Source of the DNA: Syncephalis fuscata
Lineage: Eukaryota; Zoopagomycota; Zoopagomycetes; Zoopagales; Piptocephalidaceae
Assembly (NCBI GenBank): GCA_025786725.1
Contig: JAHLTZ010000008.1
Coordinates: 620,001-684,000 of the forward strand
Reading direction: 5' to 3'
DNA: 64,000 bases
Made by a program: the position numbers and the translations under genes
The notes under the pieces: model-generated
Told to the model about the DNA's origin: nothing
The model's database searches: none
What the model saw: the letters and a program-made list of their open reading frames with translations, nothing else
Part shown: positions 46,705 through 59,205 of the stretch, piece by piece
Layout: the number at the start of each line of letters is the position of its first letter
Position numbering within the stretch: the first letter of the stretch is position 1

Positions 46705-49039
46705 TTAGTCGAAGCACCATAGTTCCATTCGATTGACCACATTATTGCTATCGCCGAAATTACCGCGAGCAATATCAAGATCTTCGTTATCGCTCACTTG
46801 GACAAGTTCATTGTCTTCATCTTTGTATTTCAGCTGCATTAATCGTCGACCGCTAAATTTATCTGTGACACGCATGCGTAATTCACTAAAATCAACATCA
46901 GAATCCACCATCAAATAGCGTGTATCATCCTTGTAATGGCACTTTAGTTTAATCTAAGTGATTTAATTAGTCAGATTTAATCAATTGATAATGTGTATTA
47001 TTCATAACTACCTTGCCAGCTGGAATATTCGCTGCTGCTGCTGTATTATTCCATTGGCCACTGTCATTTTTATGATGGCCTGGTTTTGTACCATTGGTCG
47101 TTTTAATGCTGTTATTACGCGGCATAGGAGGCGACGTCATTGGTTCTCGATGGCTCATTTGACGTCGTATAGGCAGACTTCCTTGGCTTGAAGCGGGTGA
47201 TCGAGTAGTAGGACTGTGGGATTGTTCGCCCTTACCATTGGTATTTGGACTACGACGATCAAAGCTATTTTGTCGAGCCAGTGCTAAAGCGTGTGATCTT
47301 GAATCGCTACGTGACAATTTGGCTGCATTGCCTGTTGCTAGATTTGTTGTAGCAAATGATCCAACCGATGAACCATCCGGCGAGTGTTGTAGATACCCTT
47401 CGTAGCTCTTTTTTGCCTGCAGCATTTTTGTGTCAATACGTGGTGGTGGGTGGCCATCTGTATTACGTCGAGTAATTGGCGAAACAGGACCGTTATCCGT
47501 TGCCAGCGTGGAGATACTGGACGCTGATTAGGTGGATTGGAATTAGGAGGACGTAGTCGATTCGCCGGCCCACCTGTACTAGGACGTCGCTGCATACCTT
47601 CACCAAGTACATTTGTACTTAGTACGTCATTTGTAGCGGTACGTACCGACATATTGCCAATATGTGTATTATTACGCGATAATCCGTGACCAGCAGGACG
47701 ATTACGAATATCTGCTGTTGGCCCATCAAGTGTTGACTGTAAAGCATTAGAGCGTGGAATAGGCGCGGTAGTCTTTTCACTTGTAGCCTATATCATTGTA
47801 TTGATTAATAAACGATTTATACGACATTCATTAATGTATAAATACTTACCTTGCGCTCTGCCGTGCCAGAGAATCCAGTCTCGGTATCTTGCACATCATG
47901 CGACGCAATTAACTTTGCCTTGCCCAAATAGTCGACCTTTTTAGAGTTTTTTAATTTAGATTCATCCGGGCGGAACAATTTTCCCCGTGGCAATTTAAAA
48001 ATAGGCTGTGTCTAATCGTAGTAATTGCCAATAATGTTAATCATTATAATCACCGAACACTACACCATACGAATCATCATCAATTTACCTCCCAGCCGCG
48101 TGAAATTGCCAAATCGACACGAGCATGATCGGCCAGTTGTTTTTCTTGGCGCGCTGTCTCAAAATCTTTACGGCCCATATCATCCTCTTCCAACTGCATA
48201 TAGCATACACCTCGATTGAATAGCACCTCGCATGAGTATAGTTTGTAATCAAGTCCCAATTGTTTGTAGTCAATAAACAGATTTCCTCTTAGATACTAAT
48301 AAGACATTAATAAACATTAATAAACATTAATAAATATTACTATTTATAAATAATAGATTACAAACCACTTACCAGTAAAGCATCATTAAAATCATCAAAT
48401 GCTGCTTCCCAGTCACCTAGCTTTGCATTGGATACACCCTTTTGGAAATAAGCAATTGCAAAGTACTGGTCAAGATACAAGGCTGAAATATAAGATTTAA
48501 TCTAAATATACATCTATTAATCATCATAACAAAGCAATATCAACCTAGACGCCTTACTGCCGATTCATGATCACCAGCTGCGGATAGAATCACACCAATG
48601 TTAAAGTGGATTTTGGCCGAGTCTGCAATAGGCTATATAGAATAAAGTAAAGTAAATACGCACATCATAGACCCCAACAGTAGTTGCAGTAATAGTTAGT
48701 ATATGTATGATTACCAACAATAGCACATCAATTAGAATGACAAATAGGAACAATGCATAGTATTATTAACAAATACAATGGATAAGGAGCTAAAGATAAA
48801 CATAAAGGAAAGCTTACCTCAAATAGATCCAATGCAGTATTATAATCCTGTTGATCGTATGCCTGGGTAGCCTGATCCCATTGTTCTAATGTAGCCTATT
48901 GATAGCCATAAAGTAACAATGGTAAATGATATAATGGTATTATAGTGGCATAGTAACAACAACAATAATAATAATAATAGAATTAATCGTCAGTCACGTC
49001 AGGTTATTCAAAACACACAATACATACCTTTAACGCCAT
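46705..49039 (-). CDS. noxR: NADPH oxidase regulator NoxR (p67phox-like), TPR and PB1 domains
   Basis: Activates fungal NADPH oxidases with Rac, controlling reactive oxygen, hyphal tip growth and development. The minus-strand gene starts with a 12-nt first exon (Met at 49039, MALK) and a 132-nt intron. Then come TPR helices: QAYDQQDYNTALDLFE, KIHFNIGVILSAAGDHESAV, FAIAYFQKGVSNAKLGDWEA, LGLDYKLYSCEVLFNRGVCY. A disordered Ser/Pro-rich middle follows, and the C-terminal PB1-type domain (ELRMRVTDKFSGRRLMQLKY, with acidic DEDNELVQVSDNEDLD) ends at 46705. Around 47505-47520 one base is missing: PNQRPVS must pass into the frame ISTLATDNGPVSPITRR. An activation-domain motif was not identified with confidence. 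No SH3 domain is seen, as in fungal NoxR. Confidence 0.87.
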
Positions 49040-50617
49040 CTGTTACACTATTAGGTAAATGCATAAATAGATCAGTATAAAGTTAGTTTGGCTGCATAAC
49101 ATCAGATGTGAAACATATAATCGTGCAGGTCAACGTCGATCTTCGTTTGGGTTTCAGTCCTCTAACAGTCAGCTACACTTACCTGAACTACAAATTTAAT
49201 AGTATAAACCACAGCACGCCAGGTGTAGATAGAAGAACAGATAGAACTTTTTGAACAACAGTTCAACGTCAATAACGTACGTAGACACACTCACACGTAC
49301 AAAGACAACTAGAATGATGTGGTTAGAAGGTGGTAAATAAGGGAGAACAGAGAAAGAAGTAAAGCTAGAAATGACAAGAGAGTGACCTTTCTGCAGTTAT
49401 AATATAGCAAGGGAGTGTTGAGTGAGTGGATATGTGTGTGTGTGGATGAATGAATGATGTTGATGTTTGTGTGTTTGTGTGTGTGAGTAAATGAAAGTGC
49501 GTGATGGCTTCGATCCACACGTGAACAACAATAAATGGATAGAACAACAAGTAGCTAATCAAAAGATACTGGTTATTACAAGAATGACATCTGTGTAGAG
49601 TGTATCGCGTGATATGTGTTGTTAGAGAGCTTTTGTTATTTGCCGTAGAAGCAGTTGAAAGCGTGTGCGGTAAAAGGAGAAATGTGTGTATGATGTGTGT
49701 GTGTGTGTGTGCGTGTGTGTGTTGATATGCAGACCGGCTGGCAGTATCTATAATGCAGATAATGTTTGTATTGCTTTTGTTTTGTTATAGTAATCAATTC
49801 TTCTATAGTGCTGTAGAGCAATCAGTAGCGCTGCCCTAGTTTAACAGAAAAATTGACCGCTATAACGTGAAAGTAAAGTAGCAGCGGCAACAAAAGTCGA
49901 AAGAAAGGCTAAATGTTCAACAGCCAATTCAAAGAAAATGAATAACTTTATATCGATGATGCTATTATTGCGTCGTTGTTTCCATGTCTATTGTTAGATT
50001 ATCCTTCTGTAACATAGGGAGTATCTCCTTGTTTAATTGGCGACCTATCACCCAAGTAGGAGTTGGCCTGTTTGTCCTATCAATATGTTGCGACTTTCTA
50101 TGACATCGTCTCCTAAAAGTTCTTGCTGCCCCGTAGTATGTCGTAAGTGCATGTGTTTGTACGCCCGCTCTTCGGCGTATCTTTTACTCTTTTGGGCATT
50201 TTAGTTTATGCGTGACAAAAACACCGCTACCTTGTTTCCATTTTAAACTTGTTTATGCCGCATGTTCTATCAGATTGAATTTTATACAGAATATTCAAAT
50301 TCATTCGCAAGCATTTTGTTAAAACAAAGCCTGCTGCTGCTCTCACTATGTGGACTAATAATAACACGAATAATGATATTAATATTAAAAACTATGCTTA
50401 TCTTTGTTGTTTGTTGTCTATTTTTCTCATTACATTCATTGTTCTACTGGTGACATGTTCTATAACCTTGCTTGGTTTTATGCAATTGATTTTATTCGTT
50501 GTTTTATTCCATCACTTGAACAATTCTTTTATTTGTATTTCATTTTATTCATAATATTTATATGTACAATGTTGTTTAATTTATGGCTGTATATCATCTT
50601 ATTTATTACTTAAATAA
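49040..50617. other. Long spacer upstream of NoxR with microsatellites
   Basis: Contains (GT)n-rich blocks at 49430-49495 and 49684-49722 and a probable long leader. Minus-strand ORFs through the GT runs are low-complexity (His/Thr repeats) and not called. Confidence 0.5.
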
Positions 50618-50820
50618 AATGCCATTTTTGCAACATTAAACAATTCATTAACATTTAATGTGATTTGGTATCAAATGACTGAACTTGATAATGACTTTAC
50701 AATAATGAGTATCTGATGATTGATGCCATTCACCATCCACCATCATGTTCAATAGATTGGATGTCATTAAATATAGTCATTTGACTTCAAACTATTCTAA
50801 TTTGTTAATAAACTATTTAA
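50618..50820. repeat. Dispersed inverted-repeat element family R2, copy 2 (both arms)
   Basis: Left arm AATAAAATGCCATTTTTGC... with GTATCAAATGACTGAAC; right arm CATCATGTTCAATAGATTGG...TAGTCATTTGACTTCAAACT. The arms are imperfect inverted repeats of each other, and the right arm is the reverse complement of copy 1 at 43985-44090. A foldback structure like this is typical of MITEs. No target duplication could be fixed. Confidence 0.6.
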
Positions 50821-51174
50821 CGTTAATGTATTAAAGATAATACAAATAAATCACTATTATTATTAAAATAAATAGTGTCAATGTAGCTATAATAAATGTA
50901 ACTAACTGTAATATGTCTGTTTATTTTTTAATTGATTAAGATATATGAATAACATATTATCACTATTCTACTAAAGTAAAATAATAAACACATTATTAGC
51001 GCTACATTAGTCTTGAATAATCTATAATAAATATTGTTAATGGTTGATAATACTAATAATGACACTAATAATGCTAGCCATACATTTCTATTAAAATAAA
51101 CGGTAATTTAATCATAACCAAATCAATAGCTACGCACAAGACAATGTATTGAGAAGAAAAAGGAAATAGAGTCA
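50821..51174. other. 3' flank of CTP synthase
   Basis: AT-rich; no gene seen. Confidence 0.4.
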
Positions 51175-52959
51175 TTATTGACGTGGATGATGTTCCTCGA
51201 GCCATTCACCAAGTAGACCGCTGGCTGCAGTAATAAGGCCAATAAACGGCGGTGATGGCTTAAGTGGACGAGTCAGATACTCGGGATGATATTGTACACC
51301 GACCATATACGGATGATCGACCACTCGATAATCTCCATACGGTCACCTGTTTCATCACGTCCAATAAAGCGAAGTCCCATCTTTTCTAATTGTGGTACAT
51401 ATTCGGGATTGACTCATATCGATGACGGTGACGTTCGTCGACGACGCGGTCACCGCCATAGAGGCGACGAATGACCGACTGGTCGCTGTCATCGGTAAAT
51501 AGCGTTTGACGAGAGCCAAGACGCATTGTGCCACCTAGATGCGTTTTTGATATTTCTGGCATGTAGATGACCACTGGTGTATTCGTGTCTGGTGCAAGTT
51601 CACTGCTATTGGCATCAGTGAAGCCACGACGTTGCGGGCAAACTCGATGACAGCAACCTGCAGTCCAAGGCAGATACCAAGATATGGTATTTTATTTTCG
51701 CGTGCCCATCGACAGGCAGCTACCTTGCCTTCTGTGCCACGTTCGCCAAAACCGCCAGGGACAAGAATGCCATTGGCTGAACACAGTCCTTGCCACGCTT
51801 CGTGGAACTTGATAGGCGATGCTGTGCTAGTTTCTTCTTCAAGATCGATGCTTCAATCCATCGGATATTCACCTTACGACCACAGGCCATACCTGCGTGA
51901 TCGAGTGCCTTAACGACAGAAATGTACGAGTCTTGCAAGTTGGTGTATTTGCCAACCAGAGCAATAGTGACCGAGTCGTGAAGACGCTCACGTCCCTTGG
52001 CCAATGCTGACCAATGCTTATGCAGCTCTTGACCGGCCATTTGCATTTGGGGAGAAATGGTCAACTTGTCAAGTTGCATGCGCTTGGTCAGTACATTAAG
52101 CATACCTTGCTCGATCAATAGCAAAGGTACGTGGTAGACTGACGAACAATCACGGACAGCCAGTACTTGTTCGGGTGCTACGTGACAGAACATAGATATT
52201 TTGCTCTGTACCGATGGATCCAATTGCTGCGAACAACGACAGCAATCAAATCTGGTGATAGACCAAGTCCACGCAAGTCACGTACACTTGCTTGTGTGGG
52301 CTTGCTCTTCTGCTCACCGACCGATCCAACGACTGGCACCAACGAGACGTGGATTAAGAAGAAATTACTTGGGCCAACTCGGAACTGGAATTGACGCATA
52401 GCCTCTACGAAAGGTGCCGATTCGATATCACCGACTGTGCCGCCAAGTTCAATAATACAGACATCGGGCGACTCGTTACTGTCGTCTACTGGTATTTTCG
52501 CCACACGTTCAATCCATTCTTGAATAGCGTCGGTTATATGCGGCACAACTTGAACAGTTTTGCCCAAATAATCGCCCTTGCGCTAGAGCATACAGTCAGT
52601 AAAATGATCGGTATCAAACAGTATATGTTAAGGCAAATGCAGCAACTTAGACTTACCTCTTTCTCAATGACGTCACGGTAGATTTTGCCGGTCGTAATAT
52701 TGTTGTCACGACTAAGTCTGACGTCTAAAAAGCGTTCGTAGTTGCCCAAATCCAAATCGACCTCGCCACCATCGTTTAGAACAAACACTTCACCATGATC
52801 GAGCGGAGAAAGAGTACCGGCATCGATATTAAGATAAGGGTCGATCTTGATAGCCGTAACTCTTAAACCAAGCGTTTTAAGCAAAACACCAGTTGACGAT
52901 GCAATGACACCCTTGCCAATGCCGGAAATGACACCACCGGATACAACTATATACTTCAT
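51175..52959 (-). CDS. URA7: CTP synthase, several one-base frame breaks
   Basis: Makes CTP from UTP, ATP and glutamine. Exon 1 (52959-52657) has [20 protein letters not shown] (the P-loop-like start), [20 protein letters not shown] and [12 protein letters not shown] 74-nt intron (52656-52583) is followed by [26 protein letters not shown] and [10 protein letters not shown]. The glutaminase part has [15 protein letters not shown], the nucleophile region [19 protein letters not shown], and the C-terminal [26 protein letters not shown]. At least five places each lack one base: near 52230, 51840, 51612, 51411 and 51330. Most can be read as one base lost from a doubled base (GG to G). Because the enzyme is essential and all motifs are kept, sequencing deletion is far likelier than pseudogenisation. 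The gene is head to head with SYF2. Confidence 0.9.
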
Positions 52960-53343
52960 GGTTACGTGCTAGAGTAGGCTGGTTGGCTTGGTGCAGATTG
53001 TACGTGCTAGCGGTGTATGCGAGTGCCCGATCGTCAGCGAGTTATAATAAATGAAGACGGGGGAAAGAAAAAGAGAAGCGGAGGGTCGTGGCACCCATTT
53101 TATTTTCTTTTATTCATGTCCGCGTGTATTTTTTCTTTTTTTTTGTTGGCCAATAGTTATTTTTTTATTAGGACTTATTGGGCAATAGTTAATAACGTTA
53201 TATTAGCGTAAATGTGTTCTATGGGTTGATCATTTGACACAAGATGGTGTGGCTCGTTTCGTACAGTGTATAGCTTTTTCCTATTTACAGCATCTTTTTT
53301 CCGTCACACCCCACGCATCTATACAATTATTATCGATTCTACG
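52960..53343. promoter_or_regulatory. Bidirectional promoter region CTP synthase / SYF2
   Basis: 384 bp between two divergent start codons. T-rich (ttttctttttttttgttgg near 53127); no clear TATA box on either side. Confidence 0.4.
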
Positions 53344-54304
53344 ATGGATGAACGGCTTAAGAAGCTGCAAGAGTTGCGGGAACGACAGGTAGGTGGCGAG
53401 AGATGATAGCAAGATCGCCACTAAGACAAAGTAGAGTAAATCAAAACAAGATAATCGCAAGGATGTTATGCAAGAATTCCAACGTAGTAAAGAGAATCCC
53501 AAGCAAGAGGCGCGGCTAGCACGTCAGAAGGAAGAGGCACGCAAACTGACCGAGAAGCAGGTAGGTAGTAAGCTGGATGATTGTAACTATGGAGCTATAG
53601 AATGGTATAAAATGCCATATAGTCATTGAATAATAGCTAAAGTCACGCTAATTATAGGAAGCAGAAGAACGTGGCGAAGATTATTTAAGAGATCGCTGTT
53701 GGGATTGGTCGGTTGAAGATGTAGAGCAATGGAATCATAAACAGGCAGAAAAGGCTGAGCGAGCAGATATTGAATTTACAGGTAAATAAAATAGTTTATG
53801 ATAAATGAATTCAATTAAAATATAATCAAATATAGATCATAATCAAATGGCAGTTAAAAAGTATAACAAGATAATTAAAGAGCTAAAACCGGACATGGCA
53901 GGATATCATGAACAAATGTTACGTTCTGCACTGTCTAAGGATGGTACACATGTAGTGCGATCGGCCGAGGAATGCTATCTCGATGCAAACTCGTTGGACT
54001 ACGCTAATGTCGATAATAAGCCGTCAAATGAAGCAATTGATCGACTAGTGGCCGATGTGAACAAACAGTAAGTTAGCTGATCGGCCAATTATCCATATTG
54101 CACATTTCTAATGACGTATACACCTTTACAAACTATAGGATTGATAAGCGTGCCAAATTCTCCAAGAAACGTGTACAGCGTGAGGATGAAGACGTCACCT
54201 ATATTAACGATTCAAACAAACAGTTCAATCGTATGGTATCCCGTGCCTACGATAAATATACCTCGGAAATACAGGAGAACTTGGAACGAGGTACTGCATT
54301 GTAG
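53344..54304 (+). CDS. SYF2: Pre-mRNA-splicing factor SYF2
   Basis: Component of the Prp19/NTC complex that stabilises the active spliceosome. Five exons: 53344-53388 (MDERLKKLQELRERQ), about 53461-53560 (DVMQEFQRSKENPKQEARLA ... KLTEKQ), about 53659-53780 (EAEERGEDYLRDRCWDWSVE ... EQWNHKQ), about 53836-54068 (MAVKKYNKIIKELKPDM, YEQM-like GYHEQM, NKPSNEAIDRLVADVNKQ) and about 54140-54304 (IDKRAKFSKKR, VTYINDSNKQFN, ENLERGTAL). The C-terminal order KQI-KR-K-S-RR, DI-YIN-N-FN, YDKYT, I--NLERGTA is the SYF2 signature. No frame break. The donor of the first intron is GTAGGT. Confidence 0.93.
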
Positions 54305-55760
54305 CTGTTTTCTAATGCTTTTTGTAAGCAACTGTTTTCATTTTTATTCTCGTGTGTTTGTGCATGTTAATAATAAAACAAACACAGTTTAATGTACACT
54401 AAATATACTATTTACTAGTTTTAATTGTATAGTATTAACATATTGCTTTTGCATACTTGTTTATTTATATTTAAGAATGTTTAATCACATTTCTATTGAT
54501 GGCTTAAGAGTAAAGCGAGACATTGCTAATCCAGTATCTAAAATAGTTTGCTGGCTATAAAGATCATAATAGAAATGTAAATAACAATAAAATTTATAAA
54601 TAAAGATGTATAATAGCTGATATAGAGTGAAGTAATTATAGTAAAAAGTAGAAAGTAAAAATAAAGTAATTAATATTTTTGCATCAATACGCTATGCATA
54701 CTAATAGCGTTGTATTAATGCTTTGACAGTTTACGCTTTTCTTGCTCTATCAATTATATTTCAAGTACTGATTCTTCAGTGTGATGCAGCTAAATTGCAG
54801 CAACCTCGGCCAATTTTTCCGTAACTGGTTTCGGTTAAATTCGGACATGATGGATGCTGATAGGCTGGCATGTGCCATTTCATTTCATTTTTCAATCCTA
54901 ATAAAAAGCATCATTCCAATGACTAACACTGTGAAGATATAGTTTGCTATGGAGAAATATACCACTTGGCGATGCTATTTAATCCTTTGCATCATCCCTA
55001 CTACTACTACTACTACTACTACTAGATAGCAATTAGCAATACGTAGTAGTTGAGTGGCAGCTAATAAATTATATTATTCATCGAAATCGAGCAATTAGTT
55101 GTTGTACAAATAATAGAGAAATATTAAGCAGAACGTCATTTCCAAAGTAGCAATATATTGAAACAAACATATCATAATATGTAATTAAAGTTATTAAATT
55201 TAATTTTTATTATCATATAATGTAACTAAATTTAGCTAGTCGACGCTTAACCATTAGCCGTTAGCGGCATTACCAATAGACGACTGTTTGCTTTACATAT
55301 TAACCAATCGCAACTATTATTATACCGTCTATCGCTTTAATGAATCCAAATCAGCCAGCTATATTACTATTATTGCTTTTTCGACAACTGGTATACAGTG
55401 CCTTATTGCAGACACAAAAATAGAAATACAATTATCTGCATGTATCCAGATATACATATACGAAAGCATACACGCCATCGACTGCCTATAGTCAAATGGC
55501 GTATGCGGGAGGACAGTAGTCGACTGCTTCAACGCCAAGACCTTGGGATTCTAAAAATAAGCGATGCTCCCACTGTGCAGACCAATTCATCCACTTTTAC
55601 ACACACACACATAATACCAGACTGAAAAGGGAAATTGACCATGGCCATTTCTCAAACGTTCTAACCTTTCCTCACATTATTTTCTTTTAAATAACTCAAC
55701 CGCAAAATCTGGCCATCCCCTGTATTTACGCTCTTATGAGCGCAATTCCAGATTGCCAAT
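54305..55760. other. AT-rich spacer with (ACT)n microsatellite
   Basis: Contains (CTA)n at about 54999-55024. ORFs at 55288-55491 and 55398-55625 lack coding character. The final 150 bp are likely the leader of the next gene. Confidence 0.45.
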
Positions 55761-57521
55761 ATGAAGTTGCGTAAATTTCTGCATGACCTAGTAATTCCCT
55801 GTAAGCGGCAATTTCTTTCCCGTGTACAGGCCAAAACAACTTCCATTCCGTGCCAGAATAATTCAAGCACTAGTCCTCACCACCATCACTATCAACAACA
55901 TGCTACGCCGCACCATGTTCATAAGCTGCACCATCATCCGCGATCGATCGTTGAGCTGCTACGTGGTCCAGCACATCAAACACGCTGTATATCCAGCCAT
56001 GCCTTTGGATATCATCCAGGTTTTGGACAATGGCAGCACAGGATGATGGCCGGCATGCTTCGTTCGGCTCTACTTGGCCCACAACAACATAGTGTCTGCT
56101 CACCACTGCTACAGCTATTACGTGTCCGTCTTGTGGCATTGGCCAATCTATTTTCCCAAACTCATCAAAATGCTGTACGTGACAATGCACGTCAATTTTG
56201 GATAAAAGCACAGCATCATGGCTGTATAGACAAGACTATATTCCGATCGCCATTCGGTGCTGCATACAAGCGCAACACTTGTATATTGTCTCGTTTGGCA
56301 GAGATGCGTCAAGCTGCCATGACCACTGGTGTTCCCCGTGGCTATGCGACTGCCGTAGCACGCTGTCAAGCTATGCCTCAACCTGCCAAAGCTGCCTTTT
56401 TTGCCGGTCGTCTATTTGCCACTCCTTTTGCATCAGTTAATGCTAAAGGCTTAAGTTCTAGTAAGAATGAAGAGCAGGATTGTGACAGCCAAGATCAGCT
56501 TCGATTCCGTCGCCGGTTCATACGCACTGTTCGTCCAAAACGCTCCCAGAGATTTGCTGGCGCAGCCATGGAGAATAATCGTGTGGCCGATGTAGCTATT
56601 CGTCCAAAGTCTATTCATTGTGAAGCAGCTGTCTTAAAGAAGATGCAGTAGATCCAGTGGCCGATGAAAAAGTTGCAGCTACACTTATCGTCGATCTCAA
56701 TGTCCACACAAATGAAGCTCAACAGTTGAACGAAGAAATAATGCAAACGGTTGAAAATGTAGCTGCTGTGGCCGATTCATACACTGAAGAAGCGCAAACG
56801 CAGCTACTTATGCCACCGACTTTGCACCAGAACTTGAAGTAACCGACCATGATTCAAATACAACAGTAGATTCACTACCAACCAACAGTCGCTATTGTGT
56901 AGCATTTTTACTGCCTGGCCACCTCTCTATGATTATTTGATGCTTGATAACGGCAGTGGCACCGGCTCTAATGGCAGTAATGGCTCAGTAGTTGATGAAT
57001 CGTTCATGCGTCGTTTGACTGAAGTCATGGGATTGAATCGTCGCCAATTGGAATTGGTATCGCAAGCTTTATCTTTGCTGCGTGAACGCATTCCTCGTTT
57101 GGATGTGCGTCTTGAAGGCTATGAAGTGCGTGTATTTATGCCATTGGGTACGCCAGTAGCCACAGTGCGTCATTGGTTGTATGAAGCTGGACTACGTGAA
57201 GGAAAGCAATACATTTTCGAAAGTATATCGTCGTTGCGTGCTGCTGCTGCTACTCAACACGGTAGCAGTCGTATGTCTCATGGCAGTTCACCACGATCAC
57301 TTTCACCGCCAACTAGCCAGCCAAGCTTTGCCAGCACTAGTACAAAAGCTGCTGGAAATCCAGCGCGTGATATTCACTCATTCCTTGCTCAGGCTGATTC
57401 TATGGCCCAGGACACTACGGCATTTTCGAAACAGCCTGCTAATACTCGTCAACGCTGTACGCCAAGTGTTCGTTTGGCCGCTGCTCGTTCCTACAGTGTG
57501 GCCATGAACTACGTTTTCTAA
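55761..57521 (+). CDS. Conserved-looking protein of unknown function, about three frame breaks
   Basis: Reads from MKLRKFLHDLVIPCKRQFLS through a His-rich stretch (HHHHYQQHATPHHVHKLHHH) and an Arg-rich part to VLKKMQ at 56651. The next frame gives EDAVDPVADEKVAATLIVDL at once, then DFAPELEVTDHDSNTTVDSL, then the frame of 56895-57521. That last frame has SIFTAWPPLYDYLMLDNGSG, a helical LTEVMGLNRRQLELVSQALS and EVRVFMPLGTPVATVRHWLY, which looks like a structured domain, then a Ser-rich tail. Each transition needs one extra base (near 56640, 56818 and 56900), as in the other genes here. The basic N-terminus (RKFLHDLVIPCKRQFLSRV) could be a mitochondrial targeting sequence. I do not recognise the family. 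Confidence 0.6.
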
Positions 57522-58204
57522 GCTATATTGCTTGTAGTTAACGGCCATAATCATTCCTACTACTAGTATGGGTTTTTTCTTTCCCAGCTATTTCTATCTT
57601 TCGTATGCTAGTGGCCCATTTCCTGCATACCGTATTTGCACTTGCACTTACTATAGTTGCTATCAAGATGTCGTTGCTGCCACTAATGCTACATTTGTAT
57701 TAGATGGCTACAATCATTTATTATTCTTTGCGCTTCATTATTTTACAGCACATGCATCGATTTATTATTTGTATGTGATTCAAGCTATTTTTTTAGCTGT
57801 TTTTATTTTACTTTCTGCCACGACTAATAATGATAACACCAATAGTGAAATTCAACTTTACGACATTTCAACAGTGACAGTATGCAAATATTTTTGTTTG
57901 GACGGGCACTTTGCCATTATCTTTTTTCCAATAACCTATGATTATTATTATATTCAAATAAACATTCATTTATACTTGAATTTAATTTATTCGTTCAAAT
58001 TTATAATGCAGTATAGTGAATATATAATGAGTAGTACGATTAGTAGTGGTAAAGCTACAGCGATACAATACAATGATTGGAATGAATAAAGCGTATTAAA
58101 GTATATAATAAACATAATATGTTTAATATATAGTAGTGTAGAATAAAATGGGAATTATATATATATATTGAGTATATACATACTGGATAATGAATCTACA
58201 ATGA
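57522..58204. other. 3' flank of the unknown gene; one long hydrophobic ORF not accepted
   Basis: AT-rich. A 173-residue open frame at 57568-58089 is mostly Tyr/Phe/Ile and looks like read-through of T-rich DNA; see rejected items. Confidence 0.4.
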
Positions 58205-58600
58205 TGTATTTTAAACTTTGATATCACTCACCACATAGATCCATGTTCAATAGATGGAATGTCATTAAATTTAGCTATTTGACATCAAATCACAATAAAT
58301 TATCAATGCATGCATCAATAGTATTAACGTTGTACCATTTAATATTAATAATCAAATCATTAGATTATATTATGATTTGGAAAACAAATGACTGTTTTTA
58401 ATAACATTCCGTAATTGAGCTACATTTTTGTTCTATTGAACATGAGAACAAGTGGTGAGTTTTATTCAATTAGCACATCATTACACTATAGTATTGTTTT
58501 GATGGTCAAATGACTAAATTTAATAAAATTCAATTTATTGAACATGATGATGGGCGATGAGTGACATTAAATACAATTATAATGCTTTGAATACTCTACA
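58205..58600. repeat. Dispersed inverted-repeat element family R2, copy 3 (two arms)
   Basis: Left arm ATCCATGTTCAATAGATGGA...TAGCTATTTGACATCAAATC, right arm GATGGTCAAATGACTAAATT...TATTGAACATGATGATGGGC. They are inverted relative to each other and match the copies at 43951 and 50618. An additional half-copy (about 58370-58460) lies between them, suggesting nested insertion. Confidence 0.58.
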
Positions 58601-58851
58601 ACAATGTTTTATTTTATGTAATTATGTGTGTTTTGTATTGAGTGTATTAATTGTGCATTTTGAACATAGCAATAATGTATACATTAAAACACAGTAGCTA
58701 GTCGAATTCATGCAATACAATTGATTAATTGTAACATTATTATTAAAAAATTAACAGGTATACTAACAAAAATTAAATTGTATAAATAAATAGTTTAATG
58801 GCAAGAATTTTTATTGGTATATTATACACTATTATTAATGCCAAAATTTCT

Positions 58852-59205
58852 TTAGAGGATTCCTCCTAAGACTTTATCGACGTTGATACCCTGCGTAGTA
58901 TCAGTTAAATTGTCGACGGCATCAGTATTTAGCTTGTCAGTCAAACCATCCGTGGTTTTAGTTAGACCCTTCTTCATAGTGCTTGTTTTATCGGTGACTT
59001 GATGGGTAGTTTTGAAAACATTGTCAGTGACAGGTGCAGCAGTTTTGGTGACAGGCTTAGTAGTGTCGGTGACAGGCTTAGTTAGGCTGCCAGCATCGAT
59101 TCCTTCAACTGGTGCCAAGGCAGGCAATATAGGAATGGCCTGAACATTAGCCAGGGCGACTAGCACAACGACGGCGGAAAGGGCAACGGCGGATAGTGGG
59201 TTCAT
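58852..59205 (-). CDS. Small secreted Thr/Lys-rich repeat protein
   Basis: 117 residues, single exon. Signal peptide MNPLSAVALSAVVVLVALAN, cleaved about Ala23. The mature part is cysteine-free and carries imperfect repeats of the type (K/A)PVTDT or TKPVTKT: SLTKPVTDTTKPVTKTAAPV, then TTHQVTDKTSTMKKGLTKTT. It ends DKVLGGIL. The composition (Thr, Lys, Asp, Val) suggests an O-mannosylated extended wall or mucilage protein. Function unknown; no paralog in the window. A TATA-like CATAAATATGCC lies about 175 bases upstream (59379-59390). Confidence 0.75.
   Translation of the reverse strand: MNPLSAVALSAVVVLVALANVQAIPILPALAPVEGIDAGSLTKPVTDTTKPVTKTAAPVTDNVFKTTHQVTDKTSTMKKGLTKTTDGLTDKLNTDAVDNLTDTTQGINVDKVLGGIL

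Noticed and set aside
49365-49821. His/Thr-rich minus-strand ORFs upstream of NoxR
   Set aside because: Produced by (GT)n microsatellites; no coding character outside them.
57568-58089. 173-residue ORF rich in Tyr, Phe and Ile downstream of the 55.8-kb gene
   Set aside because: Composition follows the T/A-rich DNA, there is no domain, signal peptide or plausible promoter, and it lies where the 3' UTR of the preceding gene is expected. Kept as unlikely but not impossible.
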